Assembly: GCF_041276405.1 (NCBI RefSeq)
Contig: NZ_JBGGGT010000002.1
Coordinates: 2,767,001-2,831,000 of the forward strand
DNA length: 64,000 nt
Origin: Microvirga sp. TS319
Lineage (GTDB): Bacteria; Pseudomonadota; Alphaproteobacteria; Rhizobiales; Beijerinckiaceae
Reading direction: 5' to 3'
A program made the translations under genes and the position numbers. Position 1 is the stretch's first letter. Every line of letters starts with the position of its first letter. Under the pieces are notes generated by a model. The model did no database searches. It was not told where the DNA came from and saw only the letters and a list, made by a program, of their open reading frames with translations. This document shows, in pieces, positions 36,082-46,514 of the stretch.

Positions 36082-37484
36082 CGGCCGAGCACTGTCGTGA
36101 ACACGCGGCCGCCGCGGTTGATCGTGATCTCCCAATAGCCCCCGGCCTGGCCGATCAGCCGTTCGGCGTCCTTGGTGGAAGCCAGCCGCTCGCCGTTGAT
36201 GGCGACGATGAGATCGCCCTTCTGGAAGCCGACATTCGCGGCAACGCTGCGCTCGTCGAGATCCGCGACCACCACTCCCTGGTCGGCCATGTCGACCTGG
36301 AGCTCGTCGGCGACGGCCGGCGAGATATTGACCAGGGTCGCACCGGCGAACGGCGTCCGCGCACGCCCGCGCACCGGATCGCGCGACGGGTTCTCGGGCG
36401 GAGGCGTCAGCTTGACCTGGATCGTGCTCTGCTTCCCGCTGCGCAGGATCGTCAGAGGCGTCTGCCCCTGCGTGCCCTTCAGCGTGAAGCGGTAGCCGAA
36501 GGAATCGGGGTTGTCGATGGACTGTCCGTCCACCGCCAGGATTACGTCTCCTCGCTTCAATCCGGCTTCGGCGGCGGGCCCCTTGTCGTAAACGGACGTG
36601 ACCAGAGCCCCCGTGGGATGGTCCAGTCCGAGCCCCGTCGCGATGTCGCCGTCGACGCCTTGGAGCTGCGCGCCGAGCCACGGACGCACCACGTTGCGTG
36701 CCCCGCCCTTGGCCGAGTTGATGACGACCCGAACCATGCTGGACGGAATGGCGAAGCCGATTCCGATGCTGCCGCCGGAGCGGGAATAGATGGCCGTATT
36801 GATGCCGACGAGCTGGCCGCTCATGTCGATGAGGGCGCCGCCGGAATTGCCGGGATTGATGGCCGCATCGGTCTGAATGAAGAACTGGTAGTCGGAGATT
36901 CCGACCTGCGTGCGCGCCACGGCGGAGACGATGCCCTGGGTCACGGTCTGACCGACCCCGAAGGGATTGCCGATGGCCAGAACGAGGTCGCCCACCTGCA
37001 GGGCCTCGGAGTCCCCGATGGCGATGCTATGGAGATTGGTCGCCCCCTTCAGCTTGAGCACGGCGAGATCGATGCGGCTGTCCCGGAGAACGATCTCCGC
37101 CTCGAACTCCCGCCTGTCGGCGAGCGCCACCTTCACCTCGTTCATGTTCTCGATGACGTGATTGTTGGTGATCACGAGACCGGACGGATCGACGATCACG
37201 CCCGAACCGAGAGAGCTCTGGGAACGGCCCCGCGGGACCCCTGGCGCATCCTCGCCGAAGAACCGGCGGAAGAACTCCTCCATCGAGGGATTCTGCCGCC
37301 GGTCGTTGCGTGTGGCATAGACGTTCACCACCGCCCCGGCGGTCTCGCGGACGATCGGCGCGAAGGAGAGCTGAACCTGCGCCTTGCTCTCCGGCACGGC
37401 GCGCTGTGTCTGGGCAGAAGCGCTCCCAATCCCAAGCGCGACAGCGAAGGCGATGAGCATCAGACGGATCGGAGAACAACGCAT
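36078..37484 (-). CDS. Do-family (DegP/DegQ-like) periplasmic serine protease
   Basis: A 468-residue protein with a signal peptide (to about residue 25, GSASA). The trypsin-like domain has the triad His109 (TNNHVIEN), Asp139 (SRIDLAVL) and Ser214 (INPGNSGGAL), and two PDZ domains follow (about 260-360 and 375-460). It degrades or refolds damaged envelope proteins. The ATG at 37484 (MRCSPIRLML) gives a clean signal peptide; the frame is open 69 codons further upstream, mostly repeat sequence. The GNAT gene is coupled downstream. Confidence 0.93.
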   Translation of the reverse strand: MRCSPIRLMLIAFAVALGIGSASAQTQRAVPESKAQVQLSFAPIVRETAGAVVNVYATRNDRRQNPSMEEFFRRFFGEDAPGVPRGRSQSSLGSGVIVDPSGLVITNNHVIENMNEVKVALADRREFEAEIVLRDSRIDLAVLKLKGATNLHSIAIGDSEALQVGDLVLAIGNPFGVGQTVTQGIVSAVARTQVGISDYQFFIQTDAAINPGNSGGALIDMSGQLVGINTAIYSRSGGSIGIGFAIPSSMVRVVINSAKGGARNVVRPWLGAQLQGVDGDIATGLGLDHPTGALVTSVYDKGPAAEAGLKRGDVILAVDGQSIDNPDSFGYRFTLKGTQGQTPLTILRSGKQSTIQVKLTPPPENPSRDPVRGRARTPFAGATLVNISPAVADELQVDMADQGVVVADLDERSVAANVGFQKGDLIVAINGERLASTKDAERLIGQAGGYWEITINRGGRVFTTVLGR

Positions 37485-37525
37485 GGGGTCGAATCCCTTC
37501 AACAACGGCAAAAGTCCATTACGTG

Positions 37526-37642
37526 CTAGAGCATTGGACGTGAAAAGTGGACATGCACTTTCGGGATCGATCCGATGCTCAGCTCTCTGGACGAGTGCAT
37601 CGTTCATTGCGGAAAACCGTGTCCGCTTTTCCCCACGACGCG
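37526..37642. repeat. dispersed palindromic repeat, A-B locus
   Basis: Part A runs CTAGAGCATTGGACGTG, with AAAAGTGGA, to TCCGATGCTC. Part B runs GAGTGCATCGTTCATTGCG to CCCACGACGCGC. It lies upstream of the protease gene, so it is in that gene's leader. Confidence 0.85.
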
Positions 37643-37693
37643 CACGCCTGAAACACCGAGTTCCCGACACATAGGGCAAAGCGCCCAACAAGC

Positions 37694-37721
37694 AAAAAGG
37701 GCGGCCCGAAGGACCGCCCTT
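37694..37721 (-). terminator. terminator of the ribosomal/rpoA cluster
   Basis: On the minus strand AAGGGCGGTCC, loop TTC, GGGCCGCCCTT, then a T-run (TTTTTG within GCCCTTTTTGC). It lies 27 bases past the rplQ stop and closes the whole cluster. Confidence 0.85.
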
Positions 37722-37747
37722 GATGAACTCGGACGAGACGCGAGCGA

Positions 37748-38170
37748 TTACTCGGCAGCCTCGACGACCTCGGTCTTCTGGGTCGGGCCCGAATCCTGGC
37801 CGCGCGCATCGACGTCGCGATCCACGAACTCGATCACGGCCATCGGAGCGTTGTCGCCGAAGCGGAAGCCGGCCTTCAGGACACGGGTGTAGCCGCCGTT
37901 GCGGTCCTTGTAGCGACCGCCAAGAACGTCGAACAGCTTCTTCACCATGGCCTCGTCACGCAGCTTGGACATGGCCTGGCGGCGGGCATGCAGGTCGCCG
38001 CGCTTGCCGAGCGTGATCAGCTTCTCGACAACGGGACGCAGGTCCTTGGCCTTCGGAAGAGTGGTGACGATCTGCTCGTGCTTGATCAGCGCAGCCGCCA
38101 TGTTGGCGAACATTGCTTTGCGGTGTTCGGTCGTGCGGTTAAAGCGACGACCACTGAATCCGTGACGCAT
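37748..38170 (-). CDS. rplQ: 50S ribosomal protein L17
   Basis: 140 residues; begins [20 protein letters not shown], the invariant L17 start, with [20 protein letters not shown]. It has an alphaproteobacterial acidic C-terminal tail ([11 protein letters not shown]). It is the last gene of the cluster, 120 bases after rpoA, and is followed by a terminator. Confidence 0.97.
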   Translation of the reverse strand: MRHGFSGRRFNRTTEHRKAMFANMAAALIKHEQIVTTLPKAKDLRPVVEKLITLGKRGDLHARRQAMSKLRDEAMVKKLFDVLGGRYKDRNGGYTRVLKAGFRFGDNAPMAVIEFVDRDVDARGQDSGPTQKTEVVEAAE

Positions 38171-38290
38171 TGGCTCTCTCCTTGATTTTACGGCCGCCGT
38201 GCCAAGGTACGGCCGTCTCTCTTAATTCACCGCCATTCCCGGCGGGGCAGATCCGAAGCCGCCTTCCGGATGGAGGCGGCTTCGAGAAAC

Positions 38291-39313
38291 TCAGTAATGC
38301 TCTTCGAAGCGCTTCGCGAGATCTTCGATGTTCTCCGGCGGCCAGCCCGGCACGTCCATGCCGAGGTGCAGGCCCATGCCGGCGAGAACTTCCTTGATCT
38401 CGTTGAGCGACTTGCGGCCGAAGTTCGGGGTGCGGAGCATCTCCGCCTCGGACTTCTGGATAAGGTCGCCGATATAGACGATGTTGTCGTTCTTCAGGCA
38501 GTTCGCCGAACGCACCGACAGCTCGAGCTCGTCGACCTTCTTGAGGAGGGCCGGGTTGAACGGAAGCTGCGGCGCGGCTGCGGCCGTCTCTTCCTTGCGC
38601 GGCTCCTCGAAGTTGACGAAGACCTGGAGCTGATCCTGCAGGATGCGGGCGGCATACGCCACGGCATCCTCAGGCGTCACGGCGCCGTTGGTCTCGACCG
38701 TCATGATCAGCTTGTCGTAGTCGAGAATCTGGCCCTCGCGGGTGTTCTCGATGCGATACGACACCTTCTTCACCGGGCTATAGAGCGAATCGACCGGGAT
38801 GAGGCCGATCGGAGCATCCTCTGCGCGGTTACGCTCGGCCGGGACATAGCCCTTGCCGGTATCGACCGTGAACTCCATGCGGATCTCGGCACCGTCGTCG
38901 AGGGTGCAGAGAACGAGCTCAGGGTTCAGAATCTGAACGTCGCCCACCGTGTTGATGTCGCCTGCAGTGACCGCGCCGGGGCCGGTCTTGCGGAGCGTCA
39001 TGCGCTTCGGTCCCTCGCCCTGCATCCTGATGGCGACCGCCTTCACGTTCAGGACGATGTCCGTCACGTCCTCGCGGACGCCCGGGATGGACGAGAACTC
39101 ATGCAGCACGCCGTCGATATGGATCGACGTCACCGCAGCGCCCTGGAGCGACGACAGGAGAACGCGACGCAGCGAGTTGCCGAGCGTCGTGCCGAAGCCG
39201 CGCTCGAGCGGCTCGGCAACGACCGTCGCGATACGCTTCGGATCGACGCCGGGGGCGACTTCGAGCTTGTTGGGCTTAATCAGCTCTTGCCAGTTCTTTT
39301 GGATCACAACCAC
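38291..39313 (-). CDS. rpoA: RNA polymerase alpha subunit
   Basis: 340 residues. The N-terminal domain ([24 protein letters not shown]) mediates dimerisation and core assembly. A flexible linker with [17 protein letters not shown] follows. The C-terminal domain ([21 protein letters not shown], then [12 protein letters not shown]) contacts promoter DNA and activators. It lies between rpsK (92 bases) and rplQ (120 bases). Confidence 0.98.
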   Translation of the reverse strand: MVVIQKNWQELIKPNKLEVAPGVDPKRIATVVAEPLERGFGTTLGNSLRRVLLSSLQGAAVTSIHIDGVLHEFSSIPGVREDVTDIVLNVKAVAIRMQGEGPKRMTLRKTGPGAVTAGDINTVGDVQILNPELVLCTLDDGAEIRMEFTVDTGKGYVPAERNRAEDAPIGLIPVDSLYSPVKKVSYRIENTREGQILDYDKLIMTVETNGAVTPEDAVAYAARILQDQLQVFVNFEEPRKEETAAAAPQLPFNPALLKKVDELELSVRSANCLKNDNIVYIGDLIQKSEAEMLRTPNFGRKSLNEIKEVLAGMGLHLGMDVPGWPPENIEDLAKRFEEHY

Positions 39314-39405
39314 ACCTCTCGAGGTACGGCTTGAAGGGAGGCCTCAGGCCGGCCCTTTAAACCGGAACGCGCGCGGGCGAAGGCCCACGCGCCGGATGAT
39401 CTTAA

Positions 39406-39795
39406 TTAGACGCGGCGACGCTTGCGAGGGCGGCAGCCGTTATGCGGGATCGGCGTCACGTCACGGATCGACGTGACGGTGAAGCCGGCCGACTGAAGGG
39501 CGCGGAGCGCGGACTCACGGCCGGAGCCGGGACCGGACACCTCGACCTCGAGGGTGCGCATGCCGTGCTCGGCAGCCTTGCGGGCGGCATCCTCGGCCGC
39601 AACCTGCGCGGCGTAAGGGGTCGACTTGCGGGAGCCCTTGAAGCCCATTGCACCGGCCGAGGACCACGAGATCGTGTTGCCCTGTGCGTCCGTGATGGTG
39701 ATCATGGTGTTGTTGAACGAGGCGTTCACATGCGCCACGCCGGACACGATATTCTTGCGTTCGCGGCGGCGGACGCGGGTCGCTTCTTTAGCCAT
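39406..39795 (-). CDS. rpsK: 30S ribosomal protein S11
   Basis: 129 residues; contains [22 protein letters not shown] and the C-terminal [18 protein letters not shown], both diagnostic for S11. It sits on the platform of the small subunit. It is followed by rpoA after 92 bases and preceded by rpsM at 78 bases. Confidence 0.97.
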   Translation of the reverse strand: MAKEATRVRRRERKNIVSGVAHVNASFNNTMITITDAQGNTISWSSAGAMGFKGSRKSTPYAAQVAAEDAARKAAEHGMRTLEVEVSGPGSGRESALRALQSAGFTVTSIRDVTPIPHNGCRPRKRRRV

Positions 39796-39873
39796 TCCAA
39801 AGATCCTTCAAACGCGCCCGTCATGCCAGGCGCTCGGGAGAAAAGGGCCACCGCCCGGGTGGCCGCTGAAAAC

Positions 39874-40242
39874 TTACTTCTTCTTGCCGGCGATCGGCTT
39901 CGCCTTGCCCTTGCGGGTGCGGGCGTTGGTGTGGGTGCGCTGGCCACGAACCGGCAGGCTGCGACGGTGACGCAGGCCACGGTAAGCGCCGAGATCCATC
40001 AGGCGCTTGATGTTCATGGACACTTCGCGGCGAAGGTCACCTTCCACGATATAGTCGCGGTCGATGGTCTCGCGGATGGCCAGAACCTCGGCGTCGGTCA
40101 GCTGGTTCACGCGGCGCTCGGCCGGGATGTTGACCTTCTCGACGATTTCCTGAGCCTTCTTGGGCCCAATGCCGTGGATGTACTGAAGCGCGATCACAAC
40201 GCGCTTGCCGGTCGGGATGTTGACGCCTGCTATACGGGCCAT
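39874..40242 (-). CDS. rpsM: 30S ribosomal protein S13
   Basis: 122 residues; [20 protein letters not shown] is the typical start and [20 protein letters not shown] the typical core of the tail. It belongs to the head of the 30S subunit, near the P-site tRNA. The ATG at 40242 is preceded by GGAGACGG. A 420-base gap with a dispersed repeat separates it from adk upstream, so rpsM may have its own promoter. Confidence 0.97.
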   Translation of the reverse strand: MARIAGVNIPTGKRVVIALQYIHGIGPKKAQEIVEKVNIPAERRVNQLTDAEVLAIRETIDRDYIVEGDLRREVSMNIKRLMDLGAYRGLRHRRSLPVRGQRTHTNARTRKGKAKPIAGKKK

Positions 40243-40662
40243 CGTCCGTCTCCATATGGTGAAGCCTGAGCTTCCGTTGATCATTGTCGCGCGTCCGGTG
40301 GAGGCCGGCCCCTGCGCGGGTGATGAATGCAAAAGAAAACGGCCCGAACGACCTCCTGCGAAGCCCTTGGAACCGGATGCCTTCTGATGCAAGAGGTGGC
40401 ACATAGCCGCAAATGGAAGCGGCGTCAACCTTTGTTTAACAGGAAGATACCGCTTTCCGTGCGTCCGGAAACCTTCCCGGTCTCCTGATCGGCGACGGCG
40501 GGCGTTTCGGCGGCGGACCGCTAGCCCATCGTGCGAAAAAGTGGACCCGGTTTTTCGCCAGAGCGATGCGCTCTTCCCAAGAGGGGAGCATCGAATTGAT
40601 CCCAAAAGTGGATCCCACTTTTGGGTCCGATGCTCTAAGCCCAAATCAGTGAGGCTTGAGCC
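40243..40662. other. 420-base gap inside the ribosomal cluster (adk to rpsM)
   Basis: Positions 40521-40637 hold a dispersed repeat. The part nearer rpsM (40243-40520) contains an AT-rich stretch CAACCTTTGTTTAACAGGAAG (in two segments around 40425-40445) that could be promoter DNA for rpsM-rpsK-rpoA-rplQ. No gene was found. Confidence 0.55.
40521..40637. repeat. dispersed palindromic repeat within the spc/alpha cluster
   Basis: CTAGCCCATCGTGCGAAAAA, GTGGACCCGGTTTTTCGCC, AGCGATGCGCTC, then the part GGAGCATCGAATTGATCCC with AAAAGTGGA and CCACTTTT to GGTCCGATGCTCTA. This is a B-A arrangement read on the plus strand. It lies between adk and rpsM on the minus-strand transcript. Confidence 0.85.
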
Positions 40663-41244
40663 TCACCGTCCGAGAATCGCCTTCACCGCCTCGGTCACCT
40701 CGTCGATGGCCTTCATGCCGTCGACGGTCTTCAGCATGCCCCTGCCCTCGTAGTAGGCGGACAGAGGAGCGGTCTGGTTCCGGTAGGCTTCGAGACGGGT
40801 CTTGAAGACATCCGGATTGTCGTCCTTGCGCACCTGCTCGCCGCGGGCTTCGGTCTCCATGGCCCGCTTCACGATGCGGTCCACGAGCTCGTTCTCGACG
40901 ACCTTGAACTCGATCACGCCGTCGAGCTTGAGGCCCTTTTCAGCCAGCATGGAATCGAAGGCCTCGGCCTGCGCCACGGTGCGGGGAAAACCGTCGAGGA
41001 TGAAGCCCGCCTTGGCGTCGGCCTCCTCGATCCGGTCCGCGATGATGCCGACGACGATATCGTCGGACACCAGTTCGCCGCGGTCCATGACGGCCTTCGC
41101 CTTGAGGCCCACCGGCGTGCCGGCAGCCACCGCTGCCCGGAGCATATCGCCGGTCGACAGCTGGGGTATCCCCAGACGCTCGACCAGACGCACGGCCTGG
41201 GTCCCTTTACCGGCCCCAGGCGGCCCCAGCAGGATGATCCTCAT
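40663..41244 (-). CDS. adk: adenylate kinase, short form
   Basis: 193 residues, so it lacks the roughly 27-residue LID insertion of E. coli Adk. It contains [17 protein letters not shown] (P-loop, residues 7-15), [29 protein letters not shown] and [13 protein letters not shown]. It interconverts AMP, ADP and ATP. The ATG at 41244 follows GAGGGG. It is placed between secY (60 bases upstream) and rpsM, as in many bacteria. Confidence 0.96.
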   Translation of the reverse strand: MRIILLGPPGAGKGTQAVRLVERLGIPQLSTGDMLRAAVAAGTPVGLKAKAVMDRGELVSDDIVVGIIADRIEEADAKAGFILDGFPRTVAQAEAFDSMLAEKGLKLDGVIEFKVVENELVDRIVKRAMETEARGEQVRKDDNPDVFKTRLEAYRNQTAPLSAYYEGRGMLKTVDGMKAIDEVTEAVKAILGR

Positions 41245-41304
41245 AGACGTTCCCCTCACAACTTGAACGGGCGCCCCGCATTGCTCTGCGGGGACGCCAA
41301 CCTC

Positions 41305-42642
41305 TTACCGCCGCCGTGCGCCCTTGAGCTTCGCCTTCTTGACGAGGCCCTCGTACTGGTGAGCCAACAGATGGCCATGCACCTGGGCAACCGTATCCAT
41401 GGTAACAGACACGACGATCAGGAGCGAAGTGCCGCCAAAGTAGAATGGCAGCGACGCGTAGGACACCAGTACTTCCGGAATCAGGCAGATGATGACGAGG
41501 TAAGCTGCACCGAGAACGGTGATGCGAGTCAACACCTGATCAATAAAGTCGGCCGTTCTTTCACCGGGCCGGATGCCCGGAATGAACCCGCCCTGCTTCT
41601 TCAGGTTGTCGGCCGTTTCGGTGGGGTTGAACACGATGGCCGTGTAGAAGAACGCGAAGAACACGATCAGCGCCGCATAGAGGAACATGTAGGCCGGACG
41701 CCCATGCCCAAGATAGGTCGTGAGCATGGAGATGAACCCGGTGCCGTCCGCGCCCGTCTGGAAGCTGGCGATGGTCGCCGGAAGCAGGAGGAGCGAGGAG
41801 GCGAAGATCGGCGGGATGACGCCCGAGGTGTTGAGCTTGAGCGGCAGGAACGAGGTCTGGCCCTCGTACAAGCGGTTGCCGACCTGGCGCTTCGGATAGT
41901 TGATCAGAAGGCGCCGCTGAGCCCGCTCCATGAACACGACGAAGTAGATGATGGCGACCGCCATCACGATGACCCCGATGATCAGCCCCGTGGAGATCGC
42001 GCCCTGCCGGCCCAGTTCCAGCGTTCCCGCGATGGCGCGCGGAAGGTTGGCGACGATGCCCGCGAAGATGATGAGAGAGGTGCCGTTGCCGATGCCGCGC
42101 GAGGTGATCTGCTCACCGAGCCACATCAGGAACATCGTGCCGCCGGTCAGGGTGATGACCGTCGAGACGAGGAAGAACGGACCGGGAGCCAGAACGATGT
42201 TGCCCGAACTCTGGAGGCCGACCGCGATGCCCCAGGACTGGAACACGGCCAAGAACACGGTCAGGTACCGGGTATACTGGTTCAGGATCTTGCGACCGGC
42301 CTCCCCTTCCTTCTTGAGCGCCTCGAGCGAGGGAAGAACGGAGGTGAGAAGCTGGATGATGATCGACGCCGAGATGTAGGGCATGATGTTCAGGGCGAAG
42401 ATCGCCATGCGCTCCACGGCGCCGCCCGAAAACATGTTGAAAAGCCCGAGAACGCCGCCGCTGGCGTTCTGGAAGCTCTGCGACAGGGCTTCCGGGTTGA
42501 TCCCGGGCAGCGGGATATACGTGCCGAGGCGATAAATGATGAGCGCACCGAGGGTAAACCAAATGCGCTTCTTCAATTCCTCCGCCTTGGCGATCGACCC
42601 GAAATTGATGTTTGCGGCGAGTTGCTCGGCTGCTGAAGCCAT
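41305..42642 (-). CDS. secY: preprotein translocase channel subunit SecY
   Basis: 445 residues and ten membrane helices; the pore of the Sec translocon. It contains RIWFTLGALIIYRLGTYIPLPG, GGTMFLMWLGEQITSRGIGNG, and the C-terminal loop FNPTETADNLKKQGGFIPGIRPG that binds SecA. The ATG at 42642 (MASAAEQLAAN) is the family start; the frame is open 19 codons upstream. A 206-base gap with a hairpin separates it from rplO. Confidence 0.97.
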   Translation of the reverse strand: MASAAEQLAANINFGSIAKAEELKKRIWFTLGALIIYRLGTYIPLPGINPEALSQSFQNASGGVLGLFNMFSGGAVERMAIFALNIMPYISASIIIQLLTSVLPSLEALKKEGEAGRKILNQYTRYLTVFLAVFQSWGIAVGLQSSGNIVLAPGPFFLVSTVITLTGGTMFLMWLGEQITSRGIGNGTSLIIFAGIVANLPRAIAGTLELGRQGAISTGLIIGVIVMAVAIIYFVVFMERAQRRLLINYPKRQVGNRLYEGQTSFLPLKLNTSGVIPPIFASSLLLLPATIASFQTGADGTGFISMLTTYLGHGRPAYMFLYAALIVFFAFFYTAIVFNPTETADNLKKQGGFIPGIRPGERTADFIDQVLTRITVLGAAYLVIICLIPEVLVSYASLPFYFGGTSLLIVVSVTMDTVAQVHGHLLAHQYEGLVKKAKLKGARRR

Positions 42643-42789
42643 TTTTCGTCCCCGAAATACCGAGGCATGATCGACATACGGCCCAAGCGGGCTCCGCACG
42701 GATCATGCAAACTTTGGAAGGCAGGAGCTTGATCGCGCCTTCCTCCGGCGCAGTCAAACTTTAACTTACGGAACTCACATCACACAAAC

Positions 42790-42818
42790 GGCGGCCACGC
42801 GATCAGACGCGGGCCGCC
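42790..42818 (-). promoter_or_regulatory. hairpin between rplO and secY
   Basis: GGCGGCC and CGCG pair with CGCG and GGCCGCC around ATCAGA, with one bulged A. No T-run follows on the minus strand. It lies just past rplO and may be an attenuator, an mRNA processing site or a protective end. Confidence 0.45.
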
Positions 42819-42848
42819 GCTTGGATCTGGCTTAATGTGGGCTCAGGC

Positions 42849-43322
42849 TCACGCCTGTGCAACGGCGCCCAGCAGGGTCACCGAACCGCCAGCCTTCTCG
42901 ATCGCCTCGACGGCCGACTTGGAGGCGCCGTGGACCTGGAACGACAGCTTGGCCTTGAGTTCACCGACGCCGAGGATCTTCACGCCGTCGCGGGGCTTGG
43001 AGACCACGCCCGCGGCCACCAGCGACTCGACGGTCACGGGAGCGGCCTGGTCGAGCTTGCCGGCCTCGATCGCCTGCTGAATGCGGCCGACATTGACCTC
43101 GTTCAGATCGATCGCGTTCGGCTTGTTGAAGCCACGCTTCGGCAGACGGCGATGCAGAGGCATCTGACCGCCTTCGAAGCCCTTGATCGACACGCCGGTA
43201 CGGGACTTCTGACCCTTGACGCCACGGCCGCCGGTCTTGCCCTTGCCCGAGCCGATACCACGGCCGACGCGCATCCGGTTCTTGGTGGAACCTTCGTTGT
43301 CACGAATTTCGTTGAGTTTCAT
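42849..43322 (-). CDS. rplO: 50S ribosomal protein L15
   Basis: 157 residues; starts [20 protein letters not shown], then [19 protein letters not shown], the Gly-rich assembly tail of L15. The ATG at 43322 lies 11 bases after rpmD; five further codons upstream are open but not needed. Confidence 0.97.
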   Translation of the reverse strand: MKLNEIRDNEGSTKNRMRVGRGIGSGKGKTGGRGVKGQKSRTGVSIKGFEGGQMPLHRRLPKRGFNKPNAIDLNEVNVGRIQQAIEAGKLDQAAPVTVESLVAAGVVSKPRDGVKILGVGELKAKLSFQVHGASKSAVEAIEKAGGSVTLLGAVAQA

Positions 43323-43333
43323 GACCGCTCTCC

Positions 43334-43537
43334 TCACTGCCCGTCGACAACGCGCACGAGGTGCTTGACCTTTTCGATCATGCCGCGAACGGACGGCGTG
43401 TCTTCCAAGGTCGAGGTGCGATGAAGCTTGTTGAGCTTGAGGCCGATCAGCGTCTGGCGCTGCTTGGCCTCGCGGCGGATCGGCGAACCGATCTGCTCAA
43501 CGGTGATGGTTGCTGCGGAAGCAGGCTTCTTAGCCAT
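43334..43537 (-). CDS. rpmD: 50S ribosomal protein L30
   Basis: 67 residues; [20 protein letters not shown] and [20 protein letters not shown] are diagnostic for L30. Spacing is 14 bases from rpsE and 11 to rplO. Confidence 0.96.
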   Translation of the reverse strand: MAKKPASAATITVEQIGSPIRREAKQRQTLIGLKLNKLHRTSTLEDTPSVRGMIEKVKHLVRVVDGQ

Positions 43538-43551
43538 TCTGGAAGCCCTCC

Positions 43552-44121
43552 TTACGCGTCAGCGCCGGCATCGGCGCCGGCATCGGCGTCGCGGCGGCGG
43601 GCCTGGAGCGTCGAAACCTTCAGACCACGGCGGGCAGCCACGGCGCGCGGGCTGTCCTCGTTCTTGAGCGCATCGAAGGTCGCGCGCACCAGGTTGTAGG
43701 GGTTCGACGAGCCGAGCGACTTCGACACGACGTCCTGCATGCCGACCGCCTCGAAGACGGCGCGCATCGGACCGCCGGCGATGATGCCGGTACCCTGGGG
43801 AGCCGCACGCAGCACGACCTTGCCGGCGCCATGACGGCCGTTCACGTCGTGATGCAGGGTGCGGCCCTCACGCAGCGAGACGCGGATCATCGAGCGCTTC
43901 GCAGCGTCGGTGGCCTTGCGGATCGCCTCCGGAACCTCGCGGGCCTTGCCGTGGCCGAAGCCGACGCGGCCCTTCTGGTCGCCGACGACGACGAGAGCGG
44001 CGAAGCCGAAACGACGGCCGCCCTTCACGACTTTGGCGACGCGGTTGATATGGACCAGACGGTCCACGAATTCGCTGTCGCGCTCGTCGCGATCAGCACG
44101 TTCTCTGGGCTCTCTTGCCAT
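43552..44121 (-). CDS. rpsE: 30S ribosomal protein S5
   Basis: 189 residues; [20 protein letters not shown] and [16 protein letters not shown] are S5 signatures. It lines the mRNA entry and the decoding-accuracy region. The tail [11 protein letters not shown] is an Ala/Asp/Gly repeat encoded by near-identical 12-base units. The ATG at 44121 was preferred over one four codons upstream. 124 bases separate it from rplR. Confidence 0.97.
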   Translation of the reverse strand: MAREPRERADRDERDSEFVDRLVHINRVAKVVKGGRRFGFAALVVVGDQKGRVGFGHGKAREVPEAIRKATDAAKRSMIRVSLREGRTLHHDVNGRHGAGKVVLRAAPQGTGIIAGGPMRAVFEAVGMQDVVSKSLGSSNPYNLVRATFDALKNEDSPRAVAARRGLKVSTLQARRRDADAGADAGADA

Positions 44122-44245
44122 GAGACCTCTCACTTGCGCGGGCGACGGGCCCGCTCGCTGGGGTTTGATATACGATACCCGCCGTAAAGCACGATCGGGA
44201 CGGGAGGTAAACCACTCCCCGCCCCGCTCGTGAAATATCGAATGA

Positions 44246-44608
44246 TCAGAACTCGAGGCCGCCTTCGCGGGCTGCGTCGGCGAGAGCCTTGACGCGACCG
44301 TGATAGAGGTAGCCGGAGCGATCGAAGATCACCTGCTTCACGCCAGCCTTGGCTGCGCGCTCGGCGACGAGCTTGCCCACTTCCTTCGCCGCGTCGACGG
44401 TGGCGCCGGTCTTGAGCTTGCCGCGGAGATCCTTCTCGATCGTCGAGGCCGAAGCCACGGTCACGCCGCGCTCGTCATCGATAACCTGGGCATAGATCTG
44501 CTTGGACGAACGGAACACCGACAAACGCGGGCGGCCATTCGCTGCCTTCCTGATCGCACGGCGTACACGAGCCTTGCGGCGATCTTCAGCGCCTTTCTTC
44601 TCAGCCAT
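44246..44608 (-). CDS. rplR: 50S ribosomal protein L18
   Basis: 120 residues; [19 protein letters not shown] and [19 protein letters not shown] are L18 motifs. It binds 5S rRNA with L5. It begins 12 bases after rplF and is followed by a 124-base gap before rpsE. Confidence 0.97.
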   Translation of the reverse strand: MAEKKGAEDRRKARVRRAIRKAANGRPRLSVFRSSKQIYAQVIDDERGVTVASASTIEKDLRGKLKTGATVDAAKEVGKLVAERAAKAGVKQVIFDRSGYLYHGRVKALADAAREGGLEF

Positions 44609-44620
44609 GATACGTCGTCC

Positions 44621-45154
44621 TTACTTCTTCTTGCCTTCCTTGCGGAAGATGAATTCGCCGGCATACTTGACGCCCTTGCCCTTATAGGGCTCCGGACCGC
44701 GATACTCGCGGATCTCGGCGGCGGTCTGGCCGACCTTCTGCTTGTCGATACCGGAGACGACGACTTCCGTCGGCTTCGGCGTCGTGATCGTGATGCCGGC
44801 CGGGATCTCGTAGTCGATATCGTGGCTGTAACCGAGCGACAGCTTCAGCATCTTGCCAGCGACAGCGGCCTTGTAGCCGACGCCGTTGATCTCGAGACGC
44901 TTCTCGAAGCCGTTGGACACGCCCTGCACCAGGTTTGCAACCTGAGCGCGGGAGAGTCCCCACTTCGAGCGAGCCACCTTCGACTGGTCGCGGGGAGCAA
45001 CCGAAACGGCGCCATCCTCGAGCACAACCGACACTTCTTCGGGAACGAGGAACGAGAGTTCGCCCTTCGAGCCCTTCATCTTAACCGTCTGGCCGTCAAC
45101 GGTCGCCGTCACTCCCGACGGAACCGGAACCGGCTTCTTGCCTACTCGTGACAT
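44621..45154 (-). CDS. rplF: 50S ribosomal protein L6
   Basis: 177 residues; [15 protein letters not shown] start and the C-terminal [18 protein letters not shown] are L6 signatures. Two L6 repeats support the factor-binding site. The ATG at 45154 was chosen at the family start although the frame is open to 45235. Confidence 0.97.
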   Translation of the reverse strand: MSRVGKKPVPVPSGVTATVDGQTVKMKGSKGELSFLVPEEVSVVLEDGAVSVAPRDQSKVARSKWGLSRAQVANLVQGVSNGFEKRLEINGVGYKAAVAGKMLKLSLGYSHDIDYEIPAGITITTPKPTEVVVSGIDKQKVGQTAAEIREYRGPEPYKGKGVKYAGEFIFRKEGKKK

Positions 45155-45191
45155 TCTGGAATCTCCGTGGTTCTGTGCTGTTGCTTCGGCC

Positions 45192-45587
45192 TTAGAAGAC
45201 CTTGCAGAGCACTTCGCCGCCCACGTTCTTCTCACGGGCCTCGTGATCGGCCATCACGCCCTGGGGCGTCGAGAGAATGGTGATGCCGAGGCCGTCAGCC
45301 ACGCGAGGCATGGTGTCGACGGAAGCATACACGCGGCGGCCCGGCTTGGAGACGCGCTCGATGGAGCGGATCACCGGCTGACCGTCATAGTACTTCAGCT
45401 CGATCGAAAACTCCGTGCGGCCGTTGCCGAACTCGGTCTGCGAATAGTCGCGAATGTAGCCCTCGCTCTTGAGAACTTCGAGAACGCGAGCGCGGAGCTT
45501 CGAGCCAGGGGTCGTGACCACACCGCGACGACGCATCTGCGCGTTGCGGATACGGGTGAGCATATCGCCCAACGGATCGTTGATCAT
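45192..45587 (-). CDS. rpsH: 30S ribosomal protein S8
   Basis: 131 residues; [20 protein letters not shown] start and the C-terminal [21 protein letters not shown]8 binds 16S rRNA and, in E. coli, represses the spc operon at the L5 leader; whether that holds here is not visible. GGGAGAG precedes the ATG. Confidence 0.97.
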   Translation of the reverse strand: MINDPLGDMLTRIRNAQMRRRGVVTTPGSKLRARVLEVLKSEGYIRDYSQTEFGNGRTEFSIELKYYDGQPVIRSIERVSKPGRRVYASVDTMPRVADGLGITILSTPQGVMADHEAREKNVGGEVLCKVF

Positions 45588-45602
45588 ATAGTGCTCTCCC
45601 TC

Positions 45603-45908
45603 TTACCAGCTGGACTTCACGAGGCCCGGGATCAGGCCCTTGTTGCCGAGCTCGCGCAGAGCGATGCGCGACATGCCGAGCTTACGGTAGTATGCGCGCG
45701 GACGGCCCGTGATCTCGCAACGGTTGCGGATGCGGGTCGGGCTCGCATTGCGCGGCAGCTCAGCCAGCTTGAGGCGCGCTTCGAAGCGCTCCTCCATGGA
45801 CTTCGACTCGTCGTTCGCGACCGCCAGGAGGCGCTCGCGGCGGCCGGCGAACTTCTTCACCAGCTGGCGACGGTGCTTGTTCTTCTCAATAGCGCTTTTC
45901 TTAGCCAT
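45603..45908 (-). CDS. rpsN: 30S ribosomal protein S14, zinc-free type
   Basis: 101 residues; the long C-minus form, without the four zinc cysteines. It contains [20 protein letters not shown] and the C-terminal [11 protein letters not shown]. It lies between rplE (39 bases) and rpsH (15 bases). Confidence 0.97.
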   Translation of the reverse strand: MAKKSAIEKNKHRRQLVKKFAGRRERLLAVANDESKSMEERFEARLKLAELPRNASPTRIRNRCEITGRPRAYYRKLGMSRIALRELGNKGLIPGLVKSSW

Positions 45909-45947
45909 TCTTTTATCTCCAGTGTCCGCGTCTGAGGACAGCTATCC

Positions 45948-46514
45948 TCACTGCCGGAACGGGAAGTTGAAGTGACGCAGCAGAGCGCGGGCTTCGTCAT
46001 CGGTCTTGGCCGTCGTCGTGATGATGACGTCCATACCCCAAACCTGCTCAACCTTGTCGTAGTTGATCTCAGGGAACACCAGGTGCTCCTTGATACCCAT
46101 CGCGTAGTTGCCGCGGCCGTCGAACGACTTGGGGTTCAAGCCCCGGAAGTCGCGGACGCGGGGAAGCGCGATGGTGACGAGCCGATCGAGGAACTCGTAC
46201 ATGCGCACCTTGCGGAGCGTAACCTTGGCGCCGATCGGCATGCCCTCGCGGACCTTGAACTGCGAGATCGCCTTACGGGCCTTCGTGATCACCGGCTTCT
46301 GACCGGCGATGAGCGCGAGATCCGCAGCGGCCACGGAGGCCTTCTTCGAATCGGCGGTCGACTCGCCCACGCCCATGTTCAGCACGATCTTGTCGATCTG
46401 CGGAACTTCCATGGGGTTCTTGTAGCCGAACTCTTCGATGAGCTTCGGACGCACCACTTCCTCGTAGTGCTTCTTCAGCCGCGGGGTGTAACCGTCCACC
46501 TGAGCCTTAGCCAT
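45948..46514 (-). CDS. rplE: 50S ribosomal protein L5
   Basis: 188 residues; [31 protein letters not shown] and [19 protein letters not shown] are L5 signatures. It contacts 5S rRNA and the P-site tRNA. Its first codons overlap the end of rplX by eight bases. Confidence 0.97.
   Translation of the reverse strand: MAKAQVDGYTPRLKKHYEEVVRPKLIEEFGYKNPMEVPQIDKIVLNMGVGESTADSKKASVAAADLALIAGQKPVITKARKAISQFKVREGMPIGAKVTLRKVRMYEFLDRLVTIALPRVRDFRGLNPKSFDGRGNYAMGIKEHLVFPEINYDKVEQVWGMDVIITTTAKTDDEARALLRHFNFPFRQ

Noticed and set aside
41263..42636. Plus-strand open frame of 457 codons over secY
   Set aside because: Antisense to secY; highly charged with no recognisable domain.
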